Positions 9,091-18,680 of a stretch of 64,000 nt of DNA are shown piece by piece. Every line of letters begins with the position of its first letter. The stretch's first letter is position 1. Below the pieces are notes generated by a model. That model searched no databases, was not told the DNA's origin, and saw only the letters and a program-made list of their open reading frames with translations. Source of the stretch: Marinomonas spartinae (GTDB lineage Bacteria > Pseudomonadota > Gammaproteobacteria > Pseudomonadales > Marinomonadaceae); contig NZ_FLOB01000006.1 of assembly GCF_900089775.1 (NCBI RefSeq), positions 124,001 through 188,000 of the forward strand, in the 5' to 3' direction. Made by a program: the position numbers and the translations under genes.

Positions 9091-9181
9091 AGTAACCCCT
9101 CCCTAGCCCTCCCCTTGAAAGATATAGAGGAGGGAACTGTTTGCCCCTCCCCCTTGTCAAGGGGGAGGCTGGGAGGGGGTA
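9091..9181. repeat. GC-rich palindromic REP-like element
   Basis: Nested inverted repeats. An inner 11-bp perfect stem, CCTCCCCCTTG (9146-9156) with its complement at 9158-9168, lies inside a longer imperfect pair, TAACCCCTCCCTAGCC near 9093-9108 against GGCTGGGAGGGGGTA near 9167-9181. It sits between two convergent genes and could act as a bidirectional terminator or be a dispersed repeat. Confidence 0.75.
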
Positions 9182-9194
9182 TGACGGTTAGCGA

Positions 9195-10160
9195 TTATTG
9201 AACCAATTCATTGTCAGTGAATTCGCCTTCGAAAAGGGCAGTAGAAAGGTAACGTTCACCGGAATCAGGCAGTATCACGACAATCTTTTTATCAGCAAAT
9301 TCGTCCAGTTTGCTCAGGCGTTCTGCAGCGACCACAGCAGCACCGCAAGAAATACCACACAATATACCTTCTTCTCGCATCAAGCGACGTGCCATTTGAA
9401 TGGCGTCGTCGTTTTCGACTTGCTCAACACGATCTACCAAAGAAAGATCTAAGTTTTTGGGAATAAAGCCCGCACCAATGCCTTGGATTTTGTGAGGCGC
9501 TGGTGTCGGCGTGACACCATGAAGGGTTTGACTGATAACAGGCGAGCTAGCTGGTTCAACTGCAACGCTGGTAATGGGCTTATCTTGGACTTTCTTAATA
9601 TAGCGTGTGACCCCTGTAATGGTACCGCCTGTGCCTACACCGGCCACAAAAACATCGATGTCGCCATTGGTGTCTTCCCAGATTTCTGGTCCAGTGGTTT
9701 TCTCGTGAATTTCTGGGTTGGCAGGGTTTTCAAATTGTTTTAGTAGGACGAAGTTGTCGTCCTGTGCAATTTCTTCGGCTTTTTCGATGGCGCCTTTCAT
9801 GCCTTTGGCGGGCTCAGTCAGGACGATGGTCGCCCCTAATGCTTTCATTACTTGGCGGCGCTCAACGCTCATGCTGGATGGCATGGTGATGGTAATAGGA
9901 TAACCGCGCGAGGCAGCAACAAAGCACAATGCGATCCCTGTGTTACCACTGGACGCCTCAACGATGGATTTGCCTTTGGTTAAAATGCCTTTTTTTTCAG
10001 CATCCCACACCATGTTCGCACCAATACGGCATTTTACCGAGAAAGCAGGGTTGCGAGACTCTAGTTTCGCCCAAATATTACCCTTACCAATATGGTTGAG
10101 ACGAACGAGTGGGGTGTTACCAATAGTCAATGAATTATCGTCGTATACTTGTTGAGACAT
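9195..10160 (-). CDS. cysK: Cysteine synthase A (O-acetylserine thiol-lyase)
   Basis: A 321-residue PLP-dependent enzyme that makes cysteine from O-acetylserine and sulfide. The PLP lysine is Lys43 in [11 protein letters not shown]. The substrate loop EASSGNTG and the phosphate-binding [10 protein letters not shown] are both present, and length is normal for CysK. Its start has a good AAGGAAG ribosome site. It is divergent from hrpA across ~210 bp and convergent with the small gene before it. Confidence 0.95.
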   Translation of the reverse strand: MSQQVYDDNSLTIGNTPLVRLNHIGKGNIWAKLESRNPAFSVKCRIGANMVWDAEKKGILTKGKSIVEASSGNTGIALCFVAASRGYPITITMPSSMSVERRQVMKALGATIVLTEPAKGMKGAIEKAEEIAQDDNFVLLKQFENPANPEIHEKTTGPEIWEDTNGDIDVFVAGVGTGGTITGVTRYIKKVQDKPITSVAVEPASSPVISQTLHGVTPTPAPHKIQGIGAGFIPKNLDLSLVDRVEQVENDDAIQMARRLMREEGILCGISCGAAVVAAERLSKLDEFADKKIVVILPDSGERYLSTALFEGEFTDNELVQ

Positions 10161-10370
10161 GATGCTTCCTTATTCGTTGATCTGGTTATGGATGTGACAC
10201 CGTAATAGATGTGCCCTTAACTCTGTTCACTATAACCCTTACTTAGCGATTGATGTTAGAATTTACAACTATATAGATAGAAACGGCGCGCCTTATTCAC
10301 TGTTTTTGCAAGCTTTGTTGCTTTGCAAATTATTATCTGCGCCCAGCAAAAGGATACTAGTTTACTTATC

Positions 10371-13300
10371 ATGCCGACAAATGACGTAATGACGCGTGAT
10401 CGTCATCTTATTGATCAAAAACACGCTCAGCTTTTAAAGCGCCAAAAGGACGGTTTGCCTTTTGACCGGATGCAAGCTGAATTGAATACCATGATTGAGC
10501 AGTCAGAAACCCTATACCAAGCTCGCATGGCTGCTTTACCGAAGGTCACCTATGACGAATCCTTGCCCGTGGCGGCGCGTTCTGAAGAGATTATTGAAGC
10601 GATCCAGAATAACCAGGTGGTTATTATTGCAGGGGAAACGGGCTCCGGTAAAACCACGCAGCTTCCTAAAATGTGTTTACAGGCTGGGCGCGGCATTGCG
10701 GGCTTGATTGGACACACACAACCAAGGCGTATTGCAGCACGCAGTGTGGCGCAGCGTATCAGTGATGAAATGCAAGTCTCCTTGGGTGAGCAAGTTGGTT
10801 TTCAGGTACGCTTCAACGATGAGAGCAATGATAAAACCCTGATTAAATTAATGACAGACGGTATTTTGTTGGCAGAAATCCAACAAGATCGCCTGCTTTA
10901 CCGCTACGATACCATCATCATAGACGAAGCCCACGAGCGAAGCTTAAACATTGATTTTTTGTTGGGCTATCTTAAGCGTGTGCTGGCTCAGCGTCCTGAC
11001 CTTAAGGTCATTGTGACCTCTGCCACGATTGATGTGGAACGCTTCTCCAAGCATTTTAATAACGCGCCGATTATTGAAGTGTCAGGCCGGACTTATCCGG
11101 TAGAAATCCGTTATCAGCCTTTGTTGAGCAAATCCGACTCAGAAGAGTTAGACGAAGACCAGAGTATGGAGCAGGGCATTCTTGATGCGGTGGAGAGTTT
11201 AATTCAAGAAGAGCGTCAATCCGGTTATCGAGGGGCTGGCGATATCTTGGTATTTTTACCGGGTGAACGTGAAATTCGGGAAACCGCAGAGATTTTGCGC
11301 CGCGCTGAGCTACGCAATACGGAAGTTTTACCTTTGTATGCGCGTTTGAGTGTGAGCGAACAACAGCGCATATTTAAGTCCCATTCTGGGCGTCGAGTGG
11401 TGTTATCCACCAACGTGGCGGAAACCTCTTTGACCGTACCAGGTATTCGTTATGTGATCGACCCAGGTTTAGCGCGCATTAGCCGCTACAGTGTGCGTTC
11501 AAAAGTACAGCAATTACCCATTGAGAAAATCAGTCAGGCCAGTGCGAATCAGCGAGCAGGGCGTTGTGGTCGTGTTGCGGATGGTATTTGTATTCGCTTA
11601 TATGACGAAGCTGACTTTGCTACTCGTGCAGAGTTTACCGACCCGGAAATTTTCCGTACCAATTTGGCCTCAGTCATTTTGCAAATGGCGAATTTACGCC
11701 TTGGTGCAGTGGATAAATTTCCCTTTGTTGAAATGCCAGAAAAACGCATGATTAACGATGGTTATCGTGCGTTGACCGAACTGGGAGCGATCAAAGGCGA
11801 TAAAATGACGCCTATTGGTCGTCAGCTTGCTAAGCTGCCGATTGATCCCAAACTAGGACGAATTTTGATTGCCGCTCAGCAGCATTCGGTGCTCAAAGAA
11901 GTCTCGGTGATCGTCAGTGCTTTATCGATACCAGACCCGAGAGAACGTCCGCAAGATAAAAAAACGCAATCGGATCAAGCGCACGCTCAAGACAAAGATG
12001 AAGACTCGGATTTTGTCGTGTTCTTGAATCTCTGGGAGCGCTATGAGGAGCAACGTCAAGCCCTCTCACAAAATCAACTACGTCAGTATTGCCGTAAGCA
12101 ATTTTTGAACTTTTTGCGAATGCGTGAATGGCGCGATATTCACCGTCAGATCATTATCGCCTGCAAGCAATTGGGCTTTAAAGAAGTCAGCCATGAGAAT
12201 CGAAATTACGAAGCCATCCACCGTTCTTTATTAGCGGGTTTGTTTACTCAGGTGGCGAACAAAATGGATGACAGTAAAGAAATGCTTGGCTGTCGTTCCC
12301 GGAAAGTGTCGATTTTTCCTGGTTCCATGTTGTTTAAAAAGCCACCGCAATGGATCATGGCAGCGGAGTTGGTCGAAACCAGTAAGTTATATGCTCGCGT
12401 ATCGGCGCGTATTGATCCCGCTTGGATCGAAGAGTATGCAGAGCCTTTTGTGAAGCGCCAATATTTTGATCCCCATTTTGAGCGTAACCAAGGCCGAGTG
12501 ATGGCCAGTGAGCAGGTGTCGTTATACGGGCTGATTATTGTTGCCAAGCGTCGTGTTGATTACGGTCGTGTTAATCAGCCAGAGGCCCGTGAAATTTTGA
12601 TCAGACAAGGCTTGGTAGAAGGCGAGATGCGCTCCAAACAAGCCTTTTATCGAAAAAATAAGGCGTTAGTTGAGCAGTTAGAAACACAAGAGGCCAAACT
12701 GAGAACTCGCGATATTCTGGTGGACGATGAAGCCGTTTTTCAGTTTTATGATCAACGCATCCCCAAAGATATTTATAACCAAAAAGGCTTGGAGTACTTT
12801 GCAAAAACCTCGCCTGAGGCCTTGGTGATGACCCGTGAGGATCTGATTAATCAGGATGTGAACGTTGATGATATGGCGTTCCCAGATTCTTATGGTCTTA
12901 ATGGCGTGGCCTTACCGATTGATTATCGCTTTGAACCGGGCCAAAAAACCGATGGCGCCACACTAAAAGTGCCCGTTGGTTTATTACGTCAGTTAAGTTT
13001 AGAGGATCTAGGTTGGGCGGTGCCTGGTTTTATCAAAGAGCGCTGCGAAGCCCTTTTGAGAGCGCTGCCAAAAGCCTTGCGTCGACGATTTGTCCCCATT
13101 CCACAATTTGTCGAACGAATTTATCCCAATTTGTCTAAAGATAAGGGAGATTTGCTAGAACAGCTCAGTTTGCAGATAAAACGTGAAACCTTGATTGACA
13201 TTCCCCTTAATGAGTGGAATTCGGATAAGCTGGACACACACTTAACCTTGAACTTGGAAGTGGTCGATGAGCGGGGGAAAGTGCTTGGTATAGGCAAAGA

Positions 13301-14246
13301 CCTCGCGCAGCTGCAAACGAAATTTGGTGATTTGGTAGAAGAAAGTTTTGCTAAGTTCGGTACCAAACAGCACGAGCAAGAGAATTTAACCCATTGGCCT
13401 GATCAAGATATCCCTGAACGACAAGAGATCCAGCAGGCGGGGATTAAAGTTACCGCCTTTCCTGCCTTGGTGCCTCAAGGGGAAAGTGTGGCGCTGAAAA
13501 TGTTTGACGATCAGCAAACGGCGGTCGAAACCCATCGCAAAGGGGTGATTACGTTACTCAAGCTCACTTTGTACAAAGACGTGCGCTATTTGCAAAAGAA
13601 TTTGCCTAAGCTAAAAGAGTCCATGTTGATTTTTGCACCCATTGGTAAAAAAGAGCTGCTATTAGACGATCTACTCAACGCCATTCTGGATAAAGTGTTT
13701 TTAGATGGTCGAACACTGCCGCGGCGTAAGAGTGACTTTGAAACATGCATTGCCGATAACAAACAGCAATTGGTCAGCGTCGGCAATGAAATGGCGAATC
13801 AACTGTATAGAGTGTTGTCATCTTACCAAGGAGTTGCCAAGAAAATGAAAGGCAATATTCCATTACCGTGGACAAGGGTCTATGGTGACATTAAACTGCA
13901 GCTCGAAAACTTGGTCTATCCCGGTTTTATCGGGAATACACCCTTATTTTGGTTGGGCCAACTGCCTCGCTATTTTAAAGGAATCGAAGTGCGCTTAGAG
14001 CGCTTCCAAAATCATTTGAATAAAGAGAACAGTTACGTGTCTCAATTAGAGGGGCTATGGCAAACCTATATTAAACAAAAGAAAGCCCATGATGAAAAAG
14101 CGTTATATGACCCTGAGCTGGTTAAATATCGCTGGATGTTAGAAGAATACCGTATTTCGTTTTTTGCACAATCGGTAGGGACGCTGGAGCCCATTTCGGA
14201 TAAACGGCTTAGTAAACAATGGCAAGAAGTTAAAAAACTGGTTTAG
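10371..14246 (+). CDS. hrpA: ATP-dependent RNA helicase HrpA
   Basis: A 1291-residue DEAH-box helicase of normal HrpA length. Walker A (GETGSGKT) is at residues 88-95 and DEAH at 185-188, followed by SAT, the second RecA-like domain with QRAGRCGR, the HA2/OB region and the long DUF3418 C-terminal part. HrpA in E. coli helps resolve stalled ribosomes on mRNA. I chose the ATG at 10371; a TTG at 10323 would extend it, and an ATG at 10389 is also possible. mlaA follows 9 bp downstream. Confidence 0.94.
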   Translation: MPTNDVMTRDRHLIDQKHAQLLKRQKDGLPFDRMQAELNTMIEQSETLYQARMAALPKVTYDESLPVAARSEEIIEAIQNNQVVIIAGETGSGKTTQLPKMCLQAGRGIAGLIGHTQPRRIAARSVAQRISDEMQVSLGEQVGFQVRFNDESNDKTLIKLMTDGILLAEIQQDRLLYRYDTIIIDEAHERSLNIDFLLGYLKRVLAQRPDLKVIVTSATIDVERFSKHFNNAPIIEVSGRTYPVEIRYQPLLSKSDSEELDEDQSMEQGILDAVESLIQEERQSGYRGAGDILVFLPGEREIRETAEILRRAELRNTEVLPLYARLSVSEQQRIFKSHSGRRVVLSTNVAETSLTVPGIRYVIDPGLARISRYSVRSKVQQLPIEKISQASANQRAGRCGRVADGICIRLYDEADFATRAEFTDPEIFRTNLASVILQMANLRLGAVDKFPFVEMPEKRMINDGYRALTELGAIKGDKMTPIGRQLAKLPIDPKLGRILIAAQQHSVLKEVSVIVSALSIPDPRERPQDKKTQSDQAHAQDKDEDSDFVVFLNLWERYEEQRQALSQNQLRQYCRKQFLNFLRMREWRDIHRQIIIACKQLGFKEVSHENRNYEAIHRSLLAGLFTQVANKMDDSKEMLGCRSRKVSIFPGSMLFKKPPQWIMAAELVETSKLYARVSARIDPAWIEEYAEPFVKRQYFDPHFERNQGRVMASEQVSLYGLIIVAKRRVDYGRVNQPEAREILIRQGLVEGEMRSKQAFYRKNKALVEQLETQEAKLRTRDILVDDEAVFQFYDQRIPKDIYNQKGLEYFAKTSPEALVMTREDLINQDVNVDDMAFPDSYGLNGVALPIDYRFEPGQKTDGATLKVPVGLLRQLSLEDLGWAVPGFIKERCEALLRALPKALRRRFVPIPQFVERIYPNLSKDKGDLLEQLSLQIKRETLIDIPLNEWNSDKLDTHLTLNLEVVDERGKVLGIGKDLAQLQTKFGDLVEESFAKFGTKQHEQENLTHWPDQDIPERQEIQQAGIKVTAFPALVPQGESVALKMFDDQQTAVETHRKGVITLLKLTLYKDVRYLQKNLPKLKESMLIFAPIGKKELLLDDLLNAILDKVFLDGRTLPRRKSDFETCIADNKQQLVSVGNEMANQLYRVLSSYQGVAKKMKGNIPLPWTRVYGDIKLQLENLVYPGFIGNTPLFWLGQLPRYFKGIEVRLERFQNHLNKENSYVSQLEGLWQTYIKQKKAHDEKALYDPELVKYRWMLEEYRISFFAQSVGTLEPISDKRLSKQWQEVKKLV

Positions 14247-14255
14247 GAAAGGTTA

Positions 14256-15305
14256 ATGACAAATTCACTTTTACAACGAGTGGGCGGCGTATTGCTCGCT
14301 TGCCTTTTGGTTTTCTCGCAAGCTGCCTTTGCTGCGGCCACAGATGAAAGCAAGCAGGATCCATGGGAAAGTTGGAACCGTAAGGTATTTAACTTTAATA
14401 CCACCCTTGATACCCATTTCTTTAAACCTGTTGCTAGAGGCTATGTGGACTATACGCCTGTGGTTGTACAGCGAGGAGTGAGTAACTTTTTTTCTAACCT
14501 TGGTGAAGTCTCGAACATTACCAACAACGCTTTGCAAGGTAAGAAAAATGGGTTTGTGGCGTCGACCTGGCGCTTTGTGATTAACAGTACGATTGGTATT
14601 TTTGGCCTGTTCGATGTTGCTAGCGCGTTGGGACTTCGCCAGTATGATGAAGACTTCGGCCAAACCTTAGGATACTGGGGGGTTCCTAGTGGCCCCTATC
14701 TCGTTTTACCTTTCTTTGGACCATCCACCGTGCGAGATGCCAGCGGTATGGTCGTTGACTATAGTGATTACCGTCCTCAAGACGAAGTAGGTTTGAACCG
14801 TGACCAGCGTTGGGGCTTATTAGGTTTACAGGCGATTAATAAGCGAGCCAGCTTATTAGGGGCTGAAAACTTGATTGTGGGCGATCCCTATACCTTTGTA
14901 CGTGATGTGTATTTCCAATCTCGAGATCATCAAGTATACGATGGCAATCCGCCGAAAAACTCGAAGCCTCAGGCAACAGACAGTTGGGGTGAGGATTCTT
15001 CGACCGATAGTTGGGGCGATTCGAGTTCTTCTGAGCCTCAAGCAACAGATAGCTGGGGCGATCCTATTCCAGCTAAGCCTCAAGCAACGGATAGCTGGGG
15101 GGATCCAGTCCCTGCAAAACCTCAAGCGACCGATAGCTGGGGAGATCCAGTGCCAGCAAAATCAGCTGCAGCGGAAACGACCTCAAATCAACCAGTAGAA
15201 CCCAAGGTTAAGGTTGATAAACAAAGTACTTCGCCAACAAAGACTGATAGTACTCAAAAAACCATCCCGCAAAATACGGATAGTTCAAAAAACACGCAAA
15301 AATAA
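14256..15305 (+). CDS. mlaA: MlaA/VacJ family outer-membrane lipid-asymmetry protein with repetitive tail
   Basis: A 349-residue protein. It has a signal peptide (residues ~1-27), then the MlaA/VacJ domain: DPWESWNRKVFNFN, YGVPSGPYLVLPFFGPSTVRD-like core and the RDHQVYDG end. MlaA sits in the outer membrane with porins and removes misplaced phospholipids for return by MlaFEDBC. A lipobox-like LLAC ends at Cys16 inside the hydrophobic core, but cleavage after AFA near residue 26 is also plausible, so lipidation is uncertain. The C-terminal ~110 residues are unusual: about five ATDSWGD-type repeats and a Lys/Thr/Ser-rich tail. Confidence 0.9.
   Translation: MTNSLLQRVGGVLLACLLVFSQAAFAAATDESKQDPWESWNRKVFNFNTTLDTHFFKPVARGYVDYTPVVVQRGVSNFFSNLGEVSNITNNALQGKKNGFVASTWRFVINSTIGIFGLFDVASALGLRQYDEDFGQTLGYWGVPSGPYLVLPFFGPSTVRDASGMVVDYSDYRPQDEVGLNRDQRWGLLGLQAINKRASLLGAENLIVGDPYTFVRDVYFQSRDHQVYDGNPPKNSKPQATDSWGEDSSTDSWGDSSSSEPQATDSWGDPIPAKPQATDSWGDPVPAKPQATDSWGDPVPAKSAAAETTSNQPVEPKVKVDKQSTSPTKTDSTQKTIPQNTDSSKNTQK
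14964..15161 (+). repeat. Tandem repeats inside mlaA
   Basis: About five copies of a unit encoding (KPQ)ATDSWGD(PVPA). The last three units are ~42 bp and nearly identical; the first two are shorter or diverged. The repeats stay in frame. Confidence 0.9.
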
Positions 15306-15499
15306 GTAGTTTTGAAGTGTTTTCATACTGAGCAGAGGTGTCTCTACCTGATGGTTAGTCCGTTAGAGACGCCTTAAATGTGCATGTGACTTTACAAAAC
15401 CTATAAACTTGATGCTCTTGTCTGCGGCGTTCTGGTATTTTATCTTAAAGTTCTAAATACCCCACCCAATGGAATATGCTATCAAAAAGGATGATGTAA
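15306..15499. other. Intergenic region after mlaA
   Basis: No gene seen. An AAGGATGATG just before 15500 would serve as ribosome site for the decayed gene that follows. Confidence 0.5.
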
Positions 15500-16416
15500 A
15501 TGCCTGGACCATTTCTAAACCAACGCCCCCAAGATGTTATTGCACGCCAAAGATTTAAATCTCGCTTAGAAAAAGATTTCAAACAAAATCGTTGTGATGC
15601 CTTTTCGATCACAAAAGAAGAGTTCACCTGCCTTTGGGTTGAAACTCAGAAATTCTTGGAAAAACAGAAACGCAAATCAAAGAGAAGCTCTCCAGCTTAA
15701 CTGGCTTGTCTGTTACTGATAGTATCTTATCGTTTACTGCGAATTATGGCTCAGCAATTAAAGATAGCTCTTATTTAATCCCTCTTATTAATGATTTTAA
15801 ACGATCCGGTAATATTCTTGGTAGATATGACATTATCATTAGAAATGGTAGGGAGTATGTCACCTTTAAAGGAAACCCTAGATTGAGAAATATTATCAGA
15901 AGATCAAGATAGCTTTTGAATCATACTAAAATGATAGAAATTGGTATTGGTAAAGAGGGGGTGAAAAGTGGTGCAATAGGTGGCTTTTACATTGCTGTCT
16001 TCTTTTCTATTACGCTTGATATGATAAACTGGATTTTTAAAGATAACTATCGTTGGACGAACTGGCTAGGAACGGTTAGTACCGATATTGTTAAAGCAGC
16101 GATAAGTATTGCTGCTACACTTATAGCTGGCACATTAGTAAGTGTTTTTTCCTTAGCAATAGTTGAGGTTATTGTTGTTATAGGTACAGGGTTATATGTT
16201 GGTTATGAATTAAACAAGCTCGATGGCAATTATCATATCACGGATTCGGTAATAAAAGCTTTAAACCATATAGATAAAAAGACCTCTAAATTAGCAGATG
16301 AAACTTATAAAGTTTCTTTTAACTCTGCTAGAGAAGTCATTTCTTTAGCCAGAGTTGATGTAAATAAAATAGGTCTTTTTTATAATAACGTTGTTAGTCA
16401 GGGGTTGGTGTTTTGA
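15500..16416 (+). pseudogene. Decayed membrane-toxin-like gene, copy A
   Basis: Three coding pieces run in order. Residues from the ATG at 15500 run to a frame break near 15655. A second piece in the next frame ends with ...RNIIRRSR and an in-frame TAG at 15910-15912. The same frame continues as a hydrophobic C-terminal part ending at 16416. Copy B reads TAC (Tyr) at the TAG position, so the stop is a mutation. The rebuilt protein has RYDIIIRNGREYVTF, then a GIGK-type Gly-rich segment and two to three membrane-spanning stretches. This is reminiscent of membrane-inserting C-terminal toxin domains of interbacterial effectors, but the assignment is inference. Its end overlaps the immunity-like gene by 4 bp. 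Confidence 0.7.
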
Positions 16417-16954
16417 AAAGTAAGCAACATAAAGTTGATTCGAAATATATATGGTCTCTTATTGCTTTTTTCATAATGGCCCTATTTTTTTCATGGTCTA
16501 TGGATGATACATTTAATGAGCTTATTCAAGAGGTATTATATCCTTACAGTAAATACCCTGTTGTGGTGCATACTAGTGGAGAGATAATAATTCTACCAGG
16601 TTTCGTGTTTATGTGGATTATAGTAATAAGCGCCATTAATCATATTCTACTTACAACATTTGAAAAAAAATCTTTAAAATTTTTAAAGAAAAACTAGTGT
16701 TATTTCTTGTTGGTACGTTTATTATAATGGGTATTGTATTTGTTTTAGATATTACTGCATGGCCAATTGCGGCTAAAGCGAATGGCTATTCCTCTTGTCC
16801 ATATGATACGCTGTTATTTGGTGAAAAGATATCGACCGCTTGGTCTAAAAAAGAAGCCTATTGTTATGATAAAGGTGTACAAGCTAGGCTGACAACCGGA
16901 ACCTTTGAGCAAGTGGTTGATGTGGCAAAGTATTTAGAAGGTAAAAAGCAGTAA
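16413..16954 (+). pseudogene. Frameshifted immunity-like membrane protein, copy A
   Basis: Two pieces (16413-16697 and ~16697-16954) together match the intact 181-residue protein at 18066-18611. One base is missing in the A-rich run near 16665 relative to copy B, which splits the frame. The first piece carries two membrane segments; the second carries the third and the soluble, Cys-containing C-terminal part that is almost identical to copy B. The TTG start overlaps the preceding gene. Confidence 0.85.
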
Positions 16955-17023
16955 GCTTCTACAAAGTGCTGGCCTATTAAAGTATTTCAGTAAAACACAA
17001 TGATAAACGCTTATTGGTCTGAA

Positions 17024-17123
17024 TCATTGTAGAGGCGTGACTTCTAATAACATGCCTGAATCCGTTCCAATATAGAGGGCGCCATCTTTGCTTTCTGCCA
17101 TGGAGTGTCAGCGTTCATCTAAT
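17024..17123 (-). pseudogene. 3' fragment of the sugar dehydrogenase gene
   Basis: 100 bp matching the last codons of the gene at 18681-19781. It was carried here as the far end of duplication unit 1. It has no start and cannot be expressed as a protein. Confidence 0.9.
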
Positions 17124-18069
17124 AGATTTCAAACAAAATCGTTGTGATGCATTTTCGATCACAAAAGAAGAGTTCACCTGACTTTGGGTTGAAACTCAGA
17201 AATTCTTGGAAAAACAGAAGAGCAAATCAAAGAGAAGCTCTCCAGCTTAACTGGCTTGTCTGTTACTGATAGTATCTTATCATTTACTGCGAATTATGGC
17301 TCAGAAATTAAAGGTAGCTCTTATTTAATCTCTCTTATTAATGATTTTAAACGATCCGGTAATATTCTTGGTAGATATGACATTATCATTAGAAATGGTA
17401 GGGAGTATGTCGCCTTTAAAGGAAACTCTAGATAGAGGAATATTATCAGAAGATCAAGATACCTTTTGAATCATACTAAAATGGTAGAAATTGGTATTGG
17501 TAAAGATGGTATGAAAAGTGGTGTAGTAGGGTTTTTTATATCACAGTATTCTTTTTATTACGCTTGATACGATAAACTGGATTTTTAAAGATAACTATCG
17601 CTGGACAAATTGGTTAGGAACGGTTAGTACGGATATTGTTAAAGCTGCGATAGGTTATGCTGCGATACTTCTAGCTGGTGCCATCACAGCATTTCTTTGT
17701 CCTGTAGCAATTGTCGCGGCGGGGATTGGTATAATTGTAGGTGTAGGTGTAGGTGTAGGTGTAGGTGTAGGTGTAGGTGTAGGTGTAGGTGTAGGTGTAG
17801 GTGTAGGTGTAGGTGTAGGTGTAGGTGTAGGTGTAGGTGTAGGTGTAGGTGTAAAATATATATTAAATAGAATAGATGAAAGTTATCATATTACAGATAC
17901 AGTAATAAATGCTTTAAAACATATTGTAGAAAAGGCACCCTTATTAGCAAGCGAAGCTTATAAAGTTTCTTTTAACTCGGCTGGAGAAGTTGTTGATTTT
18001 GTAGGGGGTGGTATAAGTAAAGTTGGCAGTTTTTATAATGGTTCTGTTAATCAGGGGTTGATATTTTGA
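17124..18069 (+). pseudogene. Decayed membrane-toxin-like gene, copy B
   Basis: Copy B lacks the first ~25 codons of copy A and carries its own lesions. A TGA replaces TGC in the CDAFSITKEE...CLWV region, a TAG replaces TTG near 17433, and a one-base loss near 17530 shifts the frame. Codons that are broken in copy A (the TAG at 15910) are intact here. The membrane-spanning part now includes a run of Val-Gly encoded by the hexanucleotide array. It ends with a TGA at 18067-18069, overlapping the intact immunity-like gene. Confidence 0.8.
17737..17850 (+). repeat. Hexanucleotide array (GTAGGT)x19
   Basis: Nineteen uninterrupted copies of GTAGGT, encoding (Val-Gly) repeats in the hydrophobic segment of toxin copy B. 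Copy A has no such array at the matching position. Confidence 0.98.
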
Positions 18070-18611
18070 AGAATAGGCTTAGTAATATAAAGTCAAAAGA
18101 TATATGGGTCGTTATTGCCTTTTTGATTATGACTCTAGCCTATACATGGTTTATGGTCGCTATCGGGTTTAATGAGGTTGTTCAAGAGATAATGTACCCT
18201 TATAGTAGTTACCCTGTTGTGTTACATACGGCTGGAGAGTTAATAATTTTACCTATCTGGATACTTATGTGGGTTTTAATATTGGGTGGTGTTAATCATC
18301 TATTATTAACATCATTTGAAAAAAATATCTTTAAAGTATTCAAGAGAAAGTTGATGTTATTTCTTTTTGGTGTAGCTATTATAAGTGTTTTAGTGTTTGC
18401 GTTAGATGTTCTTATATGGCCAATTTCGGCCAAAGCGAATGGTTATTTTCCTTGTCCATATGATACATTGTTATTTGGTTCAAAGATTTCAACGGCTTGG
18501 TCTAAAAAAGAAGCTTATTGTTATGATAAAGGTGTACAAGCTAGGCTGACAACCGGAACCTTTGAGCAAGTAGTGCAAGTGGCAAAGTATTTAGAAGGTA
18601 AAAAGCAGTAA
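18066..18611 (+). CDS. Putative immunity-like three-pass membrane protein, copy B (intact)
   Basis: A 181-residue protein with three predicted membrane segments (residues ~12-34, ~58-80 and ~95-120) and a C-terminal soluble part with two cysteines (CPYDTLLFG...EAYCYDKG). The last ~60 residues are nearly identical to copy A. The start is TTG at 18066 with AGGGG upstream, overlapping the toxin-like gene by 4 bp, a spacing typical of toxin-immunity pairs. An integral-membrane immunity protein would fit a membrane-acting toxin. That role is inferred from context; I do not recognise the family. Confidence 0.65.
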   Translation: MKNRLSNIKSKDIWVVIAFLIMTLAYTWFMVAIGFNEVVQEIMYPYSSYPVVLHTAGELIILPIWILMWVLILGGVNHLLLTSFEKNIFKVFKRKLMLFLFGVAIISVLVFALDVLIWPISAKANGYFPCPYDTLLFGSKISTAWSKKEAYCYDKGVQARLTTGTFEQVVQVAKYLEGKKQ

Positions 18612-18680
18612 GCTTCTACAAAATGCAGGTCTATTAAAGTATTTAAGTAAAACACAACGATAAACGCTTATTAGCCTGAA

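Larger units (their letters stand above)
15574..17123 (+). repeat. Tandem duplication, unit 1
   Basis: A 1550-bp unit that matches 17124-18780. It runs from the middle of the toxin-like gene through the immunity-like gene into the last ~100 bp of the reverse-strand sugar dehydrogenase gene. The join to unit 2 is at 17123/17124. Confidence 0.92.

Noticed and set aside
15600..15670. Programmed frameshift joining the first two pieces of the toxin-like gene
   Set aside because: The A-rich run lacks a proper slippery heptamer in the right phase, and the other lesions in both copies already indicate decay. Left only as a point to check.
17737..17850. Regular repeat array resembling a CRISPR at first glance
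   Set aside because: It is a pure six-base microsatellite without spacers, and no cas genes are present.
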